NCBI GenBank assembly: GCA_027603945.1
Contig: JADIIU010000016.1
Coordinates: forward strand, 62,001 to 126,000
Direction of reading: 5' to 3'
Length of the DNA stretch: 64,000 bases
Source of the DNA: Terramyces sp. JEL0728
Lineage: Eukaryota > Chytridiomycota > Chytridiomycetes > Rhizophydiales > Terramycetaceae
The position numbers and the translations under genes are program-made. Of the stretch, positions 47,216 to 58,960 are shown piece by piece. The notes under the pieces were generated by a model that was given only the letters and a program-made list of their open reading frames with translations, had not been told where the DNA came from and did no database searches. Numbering within the stretch: position 1 is the first letter of the stretch; every line of letters begins with the position of its first letter.

Positions 47216-48286
47216 ATGAAAACCAATGACGACGAGAAGTTGCCTCCATTGCCTGGTCCCACAGAAGCCCCAATCGTTGGTATTCCCGGATTATTGGCTG
47301 GATTTGCTAGATCATTTGCAACTAACGTTTCTTTTGTATTAATTGCAATGTTCAAGGGAACGGTTGGCTGGTGGTTTAGGTTTTTGTATTTAATTCTAGG
47401 GTGCCAATTAAAATGTTTAGGCCGTACGCAATCAATCCTTGGGCAATATTTTTCGAATTGGCTCAGCAAGAAGGAACAAAACTCACCCCAGCATTCGTCA
47501 GCAAAACGATCAAGAATGAAGGATTTAAAATTGTTCAGTTCAATGTACTTCCGTTTTTATTTGCAAATGCGATTGTCGGCGGAGTATTGTTCAATGTATA
47601 TACCATTTCAGGCGCTTACCTAAAAAGCTTGTCTCCCACTCACGAATGCTGGCACGATTTTTCAGCAGGTGCAATCGCAGGTTGTGTTCAGACCATACTT
47701 TCCACACCATTGGCTAGGTTTCATGCGGAATTGCAGAAAGCAGACTTTGTGAAGAGGCGGCATGATGGGTTACATAAAATATCAAATGATGTGTACAAGC
47801 AAATACCGGGAGAAAAACACAAGCATTTGTTCCGCGGACTGGGATATAATTGTATAAGGTGCAGCAGCAGTTAACTTTAGGGATACAGCAGGATTTAGTA
47901 TGTTCTTTGGAGTTTTCGAGTCTCTTTCTTACTACGGGAAAATTTTGACAGCTACGTTGTGGAAATTCGACCGAAATCCAGATAATACCCGTCCAGCCAC
48001 TTTAGCATGTGCTGATGGTTTGATTGTAATTGGCTCTGGCGCGTTTGCAGGAGCTGCATATCAATCAATCATATTTCCATTTGATAAACTGAAAAAGGAA
48101 GTGCAAAATGTCAAAAAAATGACAAACCAGAGTTCAAATATCCGGATCGCTTCTAATATTATTCAACAACAGGGCATTGGGGCATTTTTCAGGGGCATTA
48201 CACCACAATTGGTTCGAGTAATGCCTCCCAGTGCGCTGGGTCTGTTTGTATACGAACTGACCAGCGAATGGATCCAAAAGTTATAA
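47216..48286 (+). CDS. Divergent mitochondrial carrier (SLC25) family protein
   Basis: Three exons (introns 47380-47399 and 47859-47880) give 342 aa. Carrier features are weak in the first repeat, and clear in the later ones: AGAIAGCVQTILSTPLARF, KHLFRGLGYNCIRDTAGFSMFFGVFE, GAFAGAAYQSIIFPFDKLKKEV and GAFFRGITPQLVRVMPPSALGLF. The signature motif is eroded in repeats one and two (TPLARFHAE lacks the acidic residue), and intact as PFDKLK in the third. This pattern is seen in poorly characterised fungal carriers. Substrate unknown. Inner-membrane location expected; a variant outer-membrane carrier is possible. Confidence 0.7.
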
Positions 48287-48352
48287 TATATCTAATTTCA
48301 TCTTGCAAGGTATTCACATATGGATGATTTCACTTGGGGTCCATAAAGCGCT

Positions 48353-48407
48353 AGATAATGCTCAGATAATGCTCAGATAGTGCTCAGATAATGCTCAGAT
48401 AATGCTC
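48353..48407. repeat. Five tandem copies of an 11-bp unit upstream of the PIH1 gene
   Basis: AGATAATGCTC repeats five times without gaps; the third copy has one change (AGATAGTGCTC). It lies between the carrier stop (48286) and the PIH1-domain start (48465), so it may be part of the latter's promoter. Confidence 0.9.
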
Positions 48408-48464
48408 AGATGTTTGCTTTCTAGTGCAGATTTTCATTATCAATAAAAAAGTACGCGTTATTTC

Positions 48465-49450
48465 ATGAACCAACAAACAATCGAACAGCTGTGGTCATCG
48501 TTGGATGATTTAGCAAGCAGAGATCCGCAAGTAAGCAATATCTGACCCAGGAATACAAAAGATATGTCGAATCACTGAAGAAGCAAGCAGATATTGATTC
48601 AAGAGCAATTAAACCAGGATATTTTATCAAGGCACAAACTTCAAACAGAGCAAGACATGTTCTCAATGTATGCCACTCAAAAGCAGTTGAAGGTTCAGCA
48701 GATAATTACAATATCCCAACCTTAATGTCTGAGCAAAGGGAGGTTATTGACGATGAAGGTATAACTGGTTAACAAAGGGATCATTTACGTATACGATGCG
48801 GTATTCAATCCCAACATATTTAGCCAGAAGACTATTGAAAAGGACGTTAGAGATTTAGCTGTTAGTTGCGTGTTTGAGCTATTCAATGTGCGGCTACTCG
48901 CTTCAAGTACGACTGTTCTAATTTAGCGTTTGAGGTTATTCAGGAACAGTATTTTGGGCCCTATGGCTGGGACGATTCCAAAGGAAAGGCACTTACGACT
49001 GAAGAACTCAAAAACAGGAAAGAAACACAAATGTCCGCTGGCGAAATCCAAAATCTTCTCGCACAGAATGTTCCTGCCCCGCCAATTCCGATTACAGTAA
49101 CTCCAGAAACAGTTGAAGAATTTCAATTGAAACTCCCCAATGAAAAGGAAGAAACAAAACCCCTAATACAAGAAATCAAAAAAGCCAAGGACTGGATAAT
49201 ACCAGACTATTCTACAAAGAATACTGGTGATTGCTTGGAGGTGGTTGTCTTCCTGCCAGATATTGAGTCGAGCAAAGAGATTGAATATACGCAACTCGAG
49301 CCAGGGAAATTCCAAATCAAAGCAGGCGAAAAGTATTTGCTACAGCATACCATTCCAGATATATACGACTGCGATAATATGAATGGAAAATTTGTGTTGG
49401 CAAAGAGAAAGTTGAAGATGAAATTCTTTAAAGCTCCGGTTGCTGCTTAA
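48465..49450 (+). CDS. PIH1-domain protein with C-terminal CS-like region (HSP90/R2TP-type co-chaperone)
   Basis: Four exons (introns 48531-48550, 48759-48777, 48907-48926; 19-20 nt) give 308 aa. The PIH1 domain is recognised from KPGYFIKAQTSNRARHVLNVCHS, NIPTLMSEQREVIDDEGIIY, VYDAVFNPNIFSQ and KDVRDLAVSCVFEL. After a Pro/Ile-rich linker, the C-terminal 100 residues (WIIPDYSTKNTGDCLEVVVFLPDI) look like a CS/p23-type beta sandwich. Members include PIH1D1 (R2TP complex) and the ciliary assembly factors PIH1D2, PIH1D3 and Kintoun; I cannot separate these from the sequence alone. Assembly of large complexes with HSP90 is the expected role. Confidence 0.75.
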
Positions 49451-49703
49451 TAAATACAATTTGAAATAACACGACCCAGAGTGATTTCTATCTGTGATGG
49501 GCAAACAAGAATTTCTTTTAAATTACTAGATCAGATCGATAAACACCACACAGCGCAACACCAGAGTCGTAAAATGATTTTACCGTCACTCTTACCAACA
49601 CACCTTATCCAGCTTCCTGTTGATGAAATGTTGGGGAAAGAATTGTCCGCCACCTGCGCCACATCAGTTATAAAAAGGATTGGAGCAATAGCAATCACGC
49701 AAA

Positions 49704-51238
49704 ATGAAACGCAGTCGAATTGAAGACTCTGATTCGAGGTAATCATCAACTAACATAGTGGCCCAAAGTCGAAAAATGCCAAACTACGAGATTTAGTTGA
49801 ATCTTCAGAAGAGAGTGAAGGATCTGGATCTGAGGAGGATGAGGTAATTAAAAGTTAATCTAGCCATGTGTAATTTGTGGAGATGAAGAAACTACTTCAA
49901 AAAATTTACTTATATTTTGTGATGGAAAAGGTAATTTTGGATTAATGTTTGATTGTGACATACCCGTTCATCTAAGTAAAAAAATGGTAATTTTAGAATG
50001 CTATGGAGTCAACGAGGTTCCACCAGGAGAGGAGAAATGGCATTGCCACAGGTTTAATTGCTCTAATTACAGGTGTGAGGATGGAATACCCATAGACGAA
50101 ACCGAAGCAATTTGCTGCCCTGTGAAAGGAGGTGCATTTAAAAGAACAAATTTCCCTAAAAAGTATATCCATGTTCCTTGTGCATGGTGGAATCCAGCAG
50201 TAGAAGCAAACAAAGATGGCTATTCAGTGGAAAAGTGGTTGTTGGACAAACAGGTAATTATTGGTAATATCAGACTTGCTACATTTGCAAATCGAGTAAA
50301 GGACTCACCGTCAGATGTAAATCGCCGGGCTGTAAAAAGTAATTCTTGTTTAAGAAAGATGGTTTCATGTATTGTGTGCAGTAGAGAACGAAACTCTAAA
50401 GCTCTCAAAACCAAAAGATGTCAAAAGCTCTGTAATGTGTGACGAGCATAACGACGATAGTAAATCGTCGAATTTATCTCAAAAGAAAAAGAAAACCAAA
50501 ACTGATGATTCGTACAGCGCAACAGAGGAGTCTAGTCAGGAATCAGATAAGGAGCTGGAGGAAAAACCAAAACCAAAGAAAAGCTATGCAATACCAAAAC
50601 ATCTACAGGATAAGATTAACGGGAACAAGACAAATGGAACCCCAGTCAAGCCTTCACCTGTGGAAATTAAAGATTCTGTAATTTAGGCTAATATAGAATT
50701 TCAGCGATACCAAATCTTCAAAATCGCCCAATCTACTAGGAAATCCTTGGAATTGGATAATCGATAAAATTAATATAATCAAGGAAGCATCACAGAGTAT
50801 CGAAAATATACCTGTCGAAGTTAGAGGTATATGATTTTAACTTTAGGAAATATCTTGCCCACTCCAAAGAAAGATGCAAAGCCCTCACCTTTGGATTCCT
50901 TATTAGACAGTGCATTTAACGAAAGCTTGTCAAAGACAGTGGAGCAAAAGGACCAAGAAATCCAAGCCCTAAAAGCTCAGCTATCTGCAAGACCAACCAT
51001 TGAAGTTGTAAATAGACTGCAAGAGGAGAATAGTCTTTTGAAATCAAAAAACGGAGTCACGACAGATCTTAATCTGATTGCACAGTATCATACAAATCAA
51101 GAAAACACAATTGCAATATTTTCTCATCTTCAGATACCAAATTTGGGCCAACCCAACGAAACAAACATATCACAATTTTTGTCATCTTTACGATCTGTCC
51201 TAGAAAGAACAAGCAATCCAATTGATAGTAGGAATTAA
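49704..51238 (+). CDS. AF10/AF17-like PHD-ePHD chromatin reader
   Basis: Ten exons, nine introns, 450 aa. The first PHD finger is CVICGDEETT, IFCDGKDCDIPVHLKCYGV and WHCHRC; the CDG-x-x-C spacing is typical of the AF10 family. The extended PHD follows: ICCPVKGGAFKRT, YIHVPCAWWNPAV, TCYICKSSKG, CKSPGCKKWFHVLCA and VMCDEH. A Lys/Ser/Glu-rich linker and a C-terminal coiled coil (KTVEQKDQEIQALKAQL) resemble the OM-LZ zipper with which AF10 binds DOT1L. A reader for unmodified H3K27-type tails is the family role. The intron at 49931-49951 appears to end in TG rather than AG. If it is retained, seven extra residues lengthen the first zinc finger. Introns otherwise are 19-21 nt. Confidence 0.82.
49931..49951 (+). 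other. Candidate GT-TG intron inside the first PHD finger of the AF10-like gene
   Basis: GTAATTTTGGATTAATGTTTG has the normal start, length (21 nt) and TAAT branch site of introns here, but ends TTTG. Removing it yields IFCDGKDCDIPVH, the exact AF10-type finger spacing; keeping it leaves an open frame with seven extra residues. A missing A (TTTAG) by mutation or sequencing error would explain the pattern. Confidence 0.5.
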
Positions 51239-51255
51239 TATATTTTTGGATTGTG

Positions 51256-54200
51256 TTATAAATCAGCTGATATGTGGATTGCGTAATCTGCAATAGCCTT
51301 TTGCCATTCATTCTGGTGTGTACGACTAAGTTAGTGCCGAGTTACGATTCAGCTCTGCATAAATATGCAAGTTTATCGGAGGGCGACAGTTCAATTACTT
51401 TGGAAAATGCCTCTTCAGACTTGGAATGTTCACCGAGGCAATTGTACAAGTACCCCAGATTGAAATATGCCATTGGGGAATTTGGATTTAGTGTAATTGC
51501 GCTTTCCAGGTCGTGTATGCTCATTTCATATTGATTGGACATTGTGTATGCTATGCCTCTATTCAACAGAGCTTCTTCGTCGTTAGGACAAAGCCTTATT
51601 GCCTATTGTTACACTATGGTTACATTGCTCAGGTATTCTATAGCCTTTTCCCAATTGCGCTGTTTCAAATAGTGATTTCCGGCGTTGTAATAAGCGAGAG
51701 CATAATCTGGATTTGCTTTGATTGCAATCTATGTTAAAGCTACATACTTTGTAGTTTTGCAGTGCAGATACGTTATCGTCTAAAGCCTCGTATATCACAC
51801 CTCTGTTTGTCAAAAATTCTGCATTTTGAGGCGAAATTTCCTATGTTTAACGGGTAGCTACAATTGCCCTCGTAATGTCTAAATATGCTGCAAAAGGATT
51901 GTTGAGGAGCGAGTTGATCAACGACCGTCCTTCAAGTGCAGCTGTGCATAAAGGATCAATCGTGTACGCCATTGTAAAGAACCTCCAGGCTTGTTTATAT
52001 TCGCCTTCAGATTGTTTCGTGTAGGCAATATTGACATATGTATCGGCATTGGTGGGGTACATGTGCAAAACCCGACAGTAGTCTCGTCTGCTTAATTCCA
52101 GCTTCTTCATATTTGAGTGTACATTTCCTCTTCCTAAAATTGCTTCCTTTGTTGAGGGTTCTAATTTCATCGATTCGGTAAACTCTGCGCAACTTTCTTC
52201 CAGCATACCTACTTTTTGGTATGCCAGCCCAAGGAGCGACCTTAATTTGGATTCGTTTGGGCTGATCTTTACAGCTTCAATGAAATCGTACAGCGCATTC
52301 TTATTGTCGGCCAATTTCCAGTACAGGATTGCCCTTTGCCTAAATGCATTCTGGTGTTAGTCTGGATTACAAGATTCTTTTCGTTCAGAAGAATTACAAT
52401 GCTGTAGTCTTTTATAGCATTTTGGAGATCGCCGAATGATTCAAATGCCATTGCTCGGTTAAAGAAGGCGTAATAGCTCCCCTATCATTAGTCGTACTTG
52501 CCTTGTCGATGTTTACGGCTTTAGTATAATCCATAATTGCAATGGCGTATTGATTAAGTTTGCATTTGCTATCCCCGCGCAAAATGTGGGCTCTAATGCT
52601 GGTTGGTTCAATTTTTAAAGCTTCGTCACAGTCAGCTATCGCTTTCTGGTATTGCCCTTTACTGTCGTAATAGGCAGCTCTTGTAAGGTAAGCATCAAAG
52701 AATCTCTGGTCGAGTTCAATGGCAAAGTTCAAATCCTGTTCGCCATCTTCGTTTCCTTGGGCAAATTTACATATTCCACGATGAAAGTATGCCTTGGAAA
52801 ACTTTGGGATCAACTCTATGCACTTTGAAAACTCTTGTTCTGCCAAAGACCAATTTTTCAAATGTTCATAGCATATACCTTTTTGGAGAGATATCTGCGG
52901 ATCATCTTTCCCTGCATCCGATACTGAAACTAGGTCATTCAACGCGCCTTTATAATCACCATATTGGATACGGGCTTTAGCGACAATGGACAACAAAGCA
53001 GGGTCATCAATATGCTTGAATCTTTTCTTTCTCTCGTCAAACTCATCAATGACTTGCTTGTATTTTCTTTGGAATGACAGAATAAGGGAACGCTGGAATT
53101 AATGTTAAATACTTGAATAAATGTTTGGGCTATTCCAGAATTTAAATCAAAGGCGGCGTGGAAATCTTTGGTTGCTTCTGGAACCTTTCCCTGGCTCAAT
53201 AGCATTCTTCCCCGATACAAAAATAGTACATAGTTACTTGGTCTGATATGAATCGCGCGGCTGTAATCTTTAATTGCTTGATAGGCGTATGATTGGACCA
53301 TTTCCATCTTGTTGCCTCTAATGGCTCTTTTTGAATTGTGCGTAGTGAGGGTTAGTAAGCTTTCTTTGTATATTTTCTCATACAGCTCCCCTCTATTTAT
53401 GTAGCCTCTCAAGTTGCATGGATCTATGTGAGAAACCAATTACCAGCAGTAATGGCCATATTTAGATTATGCTTAGCCTCGAGAAAAGTATTAGAGTTTT
53501 TCATATATAGCGCACCAAGATTCAAGAATGCTTTTGCTTTGCGTGGATTCAAATCGATAGCTTTAATTAGAGTAACGTACCAGACATGTAATCCGCAATT
53601 GCTAGATTGCCTTCTCCTAATCTTTGATACAGCTGCGCTCTATGATAAAAGGCATCTGCATTTGTTTCATAGGGGTTTAGTAGGATTGAGACGCTTAAAT
53701 CCTGAATGGCCCACTGAGGGTTTTGTTCTCTGAGCAAGCAGCCTCTGTGAAAAAAGTACCGGGAATTATCAGGGTTGATTCTAACTGCTTGCGTCAAGTC
53801 CTGGTGTAAGTATTCGTTACCTCCATTGCATCATAATAGAAAGAAAGCGCCGCGTATGATCTACCTCTAAACATGTACGCATCAGCGTTTTCAGGGTCAA
53901 TTAAAATTAATTTAGTAAATTCACTGATAGCATCAGACCATAGTTGTCTTTGGAAAGAGTACATGGCAAGATTATTTATCGCTTGATCGTTATTTGGATC
54001 AAGCATCCGAACTATTCTAAAATCTTCATTGGCAAATGTAATTTCCTACATTAGAAACCACTCACATGATCTATTTCAAACAGACATGCCCGGTTATAAT
54101 ACGCATCTGCACAATCTGATTTTAATCGAATAACTGTGGAATAGTTTACGATTGCCAGTTTGTATATTCCTAAAGTTATTGATCCATTACCAATCGCTTG

Positions 54201-55923
54201 GTATATGCGAGCCTTGGCTTGAAATGCCCCTAAATGGATTTTGTTGTTCTCTGTAATAGCGTCCAAATCTCTCAGCGCTGATTCAGCATCATTATATCTT
54301 AAATATAACTGATGTCTATGCCATAATCCATCTGAATTGAATGGATCTATGTTATTCCAAGTTACCGAACTGAATGGCCAAATCAAGATCCTCCATCGCT
54401 CTAATAAACTTTTCCATCCTCGAAAATATCACCCCTCTTTTGCGATGATGAGCCGGTATTGGGATTTTGCTTGATTCTATTAATTGATTAATCTTTGCAA
54501 GCTCTTCATCAAAATTAATTTCCTGGACTGGACTGGCCGCACCTTCTTCTTTCAGTATCGGCGTTCCAGTTGCATCCAAAGGCGGGCCTGGGATTAGTCA
54601 TTGCTCACCAGGATCGTCAAAAGTTGGGTATTTAATACGTTCTAGCGCGGTCAGCCCCAATTTTCGACGTTTGGCATTGTGGACGATTTCATATAGAGAA
54701 GCGGCATTTTGTTTTTTGTATCCGTTGATTGCTAGTCCGCTGCGTATATTACCAGTGTGCGTAGCATCTGGAGACTCTATTTATAAACACAATTTACCAT
54801 TTATCCCTGGCTTGTCTCTATCTGCAGGTAAACCGATAACAGGACGTAAAGTCAAGTTTAACTCAAACTTGTTTGTCACCGGGTCGATAGTTTTACGAGT
54901 ATACAAGTGGGAATTTTTAATCATGTCGATCGCACGGCGTTGGTTGATGTAGAATGTTTTTGGGCTTACTTCATCACCACCCTTGGGCTTTACATTTGCA
55001 GACTCTTCTTTTATTTCCGTTTTTTTGGTAGAGTCATCTTCTGGCTTGGCAGCTATATTTTCAGCGCTCTCAACCTCGGTACTGATCAGACCTTCCGGTT
55101 TCAGGGATTTGATCAGAGCTTTCTTCATCAAGTCTTTCTTCAAAAATCCCCATAATTGCTGTGCCTTTAGATTAGGCTTTTTCTCTTCCGGTTCATCTTC
55201 TGTGATATAGCCATCTGAACTTTCCACTATTTCTTTGGGGGCTTGGAATTTTATTGACGACTTCCTTTGGGTTTTGCTGTCTTTGGTCATGTTCCTCTTT
55301 TTTTCATATTCCTGCAATACTTTTATTACATATCCATCCAACTGATCACTGGTATTCGAAAAATTTAGCGAAGAGAGTTGCCCAAAGTAACCTGCAGAGG
55401 TGTGTGTGGTAAAAGGAGCCCTTTCAATTTCATCCTTGTTCAAAGACAAGAAAAAATCGGGATTTTGAACAGACACTCTTCCTCTTTTTAGTTTTCCTCG
55501 AGAGGCATTGTCGATAATGTAATCTGGAAGAGCACGCTTGACAAACCCAGGCAGCTTGCCAGTTACAAAGTCTATCGATTCATTTAAATTGATTTTCGAC
55601 AGTATTTTCCCCGTGTCTGCGATATCAATGTTCTTTGCTATTTTCATTGCCAGTTTGCTTTGTTCCACTTCTGCTTTATGGCCAGGGTGGATTGCACCGA
55701 TCGCAGCAGTTCCTGCACCTTCAAGAATGATTCCATTCTCAACTGCCTCTCCATTAATTTCCAATTTGACATCTCCATTGCTTTCATCCTCATCGACTAC
55801 CTTTACTTGCTCTGTTTCCATAGCTTCTTTAGTAGTGTGATCTTTTGGCTCTCCAAAAGTCTCTGGCACATCTTTTGCTTGATTTTCCTTTTGTTTTTCA
55901 AACAACATTTGCATATGCTTCAT
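51256..55923 (-). CDS. Large TPR-repeat protein (TTC6-like)
   Basis: Fifteen exons, fourteen introns of 19-21 nt, 1461 aa. The first 440 residues are unrelated to TPRs: charged, partly disordered, with GFVKRALPDYIIDNASRGKLKRG, YFGQLSSLNFSNTSDQLDG and NQRRAIDMIKNSHLY. From about 470 to the end run more than twenty TPR motifs (KAYFHRGICKFAQGNEDGEQ, FFDAYLTRAAYYDSKGQYQKA, AYFNLGYLYNCLGEHSKSEE). The long TPR array with an N-terminal unrelated region resembles TTC6; the match to that family is by architecture only. One intron (52482-52501) begins with GC. TPR superhelices are protein scaffolds; no partner can be named. TTC6-like proteins occur mainly in ciliated organisms, so a flagellar role is possible. 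Confidence 0.8.
52482..52501 (-). other. GC-AG intron in the TPR protein gene
   Basis: GCAAGTACGACTAATGATAG is the only placement that keeps frame between NIDK and GSYYAFFNRAMAF. The GCAAGT start is the classical GC-AG donor. Branch site CTAAT and length 20 fit the other introns. Confidence 0.75.
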
Positions 55924-55953
55924 ATTTCTCTTTTCGCTGCAATTAAGTAAAGT

Positions 55954-58299
55954 TTACGTCAACTCTTCAATTCTTTGCTGATACCTTGATCTTTTCGCTG
56001 GTGGCTCTGGAACAAGTAGCTTTGCAATATCATCTTGTGCCGCATATTTCGCAAATATAAGTGATTGTTGCGGGGCTTCTTTGATATATTTTCGTACTCT
56101 TACTCTTGGCATTTTTGGAGGCTTTACTAAAGTGGATTTTTTGTGAATAGATTTCTCCACCATTTTTGGGATTGCTCTGCCGGTAGATTCTCTGGTTGAT
56201 GCGGTGTCGGTTGTGGAAACTCCTGTTTTCGGTCGTGAGGAGGACTGGGCAGCCGACATGCATCTGGAACAATTAGAGTCCGAAATTGGACAGGAACAGC
56301 TCCAATTGGCTGAATTTGCTGGTGTTTGGCCCATTTGCGATCCGATCGCTGAGGCAGATTTTACATCTCTCCTAATTACACCAGTTTCTAAATCTGATCG
56401 GAATGATATTCGTGCAGAGACAGCCAATCTCTCTGGTTTTTCAGTGCCTTGTTCTTTGAGCCCAGTCTCTTCTAATTCGGGTTCAGAGATATCAGATGTA
56501 ATGGAAGGTCGAACTGCAATCGAAAAACGTAAATCATCCGCTGCCAAAGGTTCATTTTGAGGGGTAGTGGTTTTATCTCCCGTTTGCCAAACTGCTACAT
56601 CGCCTTTATCTGCCACATCCATATCTTCTTTTTTGGTAAACACAGGTATATTTTTAAACTTTTCCAAATCATAATCTGAAGTTGTACGTTCAGTATACAA
56701 TATTTTTTTCCTATTTTCTAATATAGTAGCAAAATGTGTAATAACTGAATCAACGTCATCTATATTTTGGAACAGCCCAACGTCGTCTGTTTCTGCCGAA
56801 ATTGGGGTTTCTGACACTTTTATTTTGTCCTGTTCTTCATCTTGGCTTCCTAAATATACTGGTTCAAGTTCCTCAAGAGTAGGTTCTCTTTTTTCTACTT
56901 TTGCATGAACTTGGTGGTGTTTCAATTCGACTACTTTTGACGGTTCGTAGTGTACTTTTTGGCCAACTAGCATTACTGATAGTAAATCCAGTTTGTCTTG
57001 GTTTGACGACGAGATGGTTCTTGAGCTGTTCAATCTTCCTGTAGGTGCTTTGCTAAAATCAGAGTGCTTTGATTTTTTGTCAAAATGTTCTTCTTCGCTC
57101 GAAGAGAAATCAATCGATAGACTCTTTTTCAGTACTTGAGAGTCAATTAGCACTGTTTTTGGAGGTTTCTTGGAACTTGCCGATCGGAGTACTGGTTGTT
57201 CAACATCTTGCTCTGGTTCAATTTCATATTCCACTAATTCTTCACTTTCCTCAACAATCTCATCATCATACATTGGGGGATTGAATAACGTGGTTGGATC
57301 AAACGTATTTCTCCTTCCAGGCATCGTGCTGGGATCGAATGTTCTTCTTCTTCTAGCCAGACTGTTCAGGTTAAGGCTTTGGGGATCGACTGTCCCTCTT
57401 CGTTTTGGTGCAACCGAATTAGTATTCTTATTTTGCTCCACAGCTCTTCTCCTGGACCCCAAAACACCATTCGCATTGTTTAACGTGCTTCTTTCAGAAA
57501 TGGTTGGCGGGACTTTAACATTGTCAGTAAGACTATGTTTTTTGTCTGCCGAGCCATTGTTTTTGGACGAATTGGCACTTGACTCTTGAAGATTATCCCC
57601 AATCTGGAACATGCTTTTCACATTATCTGCATTTTCCTCTTCTCTTTCTGCGTTCAAGGCACCCCAAGTAGTTCTTATTATTTGTGTATTACCTTCTATT
57701 CCGTGCTTTCTTTATATTTGCCAGGTTTAAAGCCGAACCTTTGAGAGGCGATTCTTTACTTGAGGTATGAAATCCGTCATTTTCATACTCTGGATGATTC
57801 CCATATGCCATATTTCTTTGTGCCCCCTCCCTTTTAGTGGCTGGTTCCTCCGCTATATCTGATTGAAAGGACAGTCGCTGTGGAATATCATCTACCAGAC
57901 TCTTTCTCCTCGCCATGAATACCAAATCCGTTTCTAATGATGCTTTTGAATTCCTTACTATTATCTACTAATAACCTTCTGATTTTTGTATTTATTGTCT
58001 GCATAGCTAGGTCCTCCTGTGAAGTTGCGGAAGTAACTGAATTCCTGAATTAGTAGTTTCTACCGCTCTGAACTTGGGCTATACATTTGTGTTAATGAGT
58101 TTGCAGATATTGCCATTTTCAGGGGAGACAGTCCTTCTTCAGGTATATCTGCAAGATTCTCGTTACTCTCGCGAACTTTATCAATTACAATTCCAGGAGC
58201 AGACTCATCCGCCTCAATCAAATCCTCTCCAAAGTCTTCCTGTAGTTTCTTGCGAACAATATTTGTTAAATTATTCCTCTTGCTCGTCGTCTTTTTCAT
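55954..58299 (-). CDS. Disordered phospho-motif protein with RRxTxDP repeats (unrecognised)
   Basis: Four exons (introns 58045-58063, 57954-57975, 57674-57692; 19-22 nt) give 761 aa. Composition is dominated by Ser, Glu, Lys and Thr; no folded domain is evident. Short motifs recur: KRRGTVDPQSLN, RRRTFDPSTMP and RRNTFDPTTLF within 45 residues, each a basophilic kinase site with a possible proline. Other candidate sites are RRKSLVDD and KKSLSIDF. A cysteine cluster (WSCSCPISDSNCSRC) lies near residue 650, and the C-terminus is basic. Chromosome-associated scaffolds (for example kinetochore or checkpoint proteins) often look like this, but I recognise no family. Divergent from the HAD gene by 29 bp. 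Confidence 0.6.
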
Positions 58300-58328
58300 C
58301 TGACTTTCGTGTTTTAACTTTGGAAAAA

Positions 58329-58947
58329 ATGAACTCGAAAATTTTACTAGTATTTGATTTGAATGGCACGATAATAACAAGACTGAATTCAAAAGAATAT
58401 AAGGAACTCAAGAATATAATTAAACGAAATCCAGATTTTTCGTCAAATAAAATGAAGGTATTCATCAGACCGCATTGGAATCAATTTCTAGAGACTTTAA
58501 TGAACGCTCCGCAGTATTCAGTAGCAGTATGGACTTCAGCTCAGCCAAAGAATGCAGTAGCACTGACCGAAAAGATATTTGGAAAACATACAAACCAGCT
58601 TGAATTCATTCTGGACCGTTCACATTGCGAAGATGCCCCAATGGGAATTAAAGTAGATACAGCTGTAAAAAATCTTGATGTAATTTATAAAAGTGATTTA
58701 TCGAGAGGGAAATGGAATGAGGTAACTGTTTCTAATGAAGACCAATACACTTCTGATTGATGATACGAGGTCCAAAGCAAAGAAACAGCCAGATAATTTG
58801 CTTGAAATACCTACATTCGATGTCGCTGTAGCCGATGTTGATAATTATCTTCCCGTGCTGGAAAAATGGCTGCTTAATGTTGAACTTGGTGATGCGAGGC
58901 AAATGGTTAAAAACCCTCCATTCAAGCTGATATCTGACCAGCAGTAG
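58329..58947 (+). CDS. FCP1-homology (NIF) HAD protein with DLNGT motif
   Basis: Two exons (19-nt intron, 58722-58740) encode 199 aa, essentially a single FCP1-homology domain. Motifs: LLVFDLNGTII (nucleophile Asp, with Asn where Fcp1 has the second Asp), VFIRPHWNQFLETL, YSVAVWTSAQPKNA, and TLLIDDTRSKAKKQPDN with a final segment NLLEIPTF. This DLNGT variant is known in a fungal subgroup of the family. Replacing the acid/base Asp should lower catalysis, so it may be a weak phosphatase or a binding protein. No targeting or membrane sequence. The intron falls just before the conserved TLLIDD block. Confidence 0.8.
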
Positions 58948-58960
58948 GACTGCATACATT

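Noticed and set aside
49481..49723. Plus-strand frame with ATG at 49574 overlapping the AF10-like start.
   Set aside because: Only 49 codons from the ATG, no motif, and out of frame with the downstream gene. It may act as an upstream ORF in the leader, but there is no evidence.
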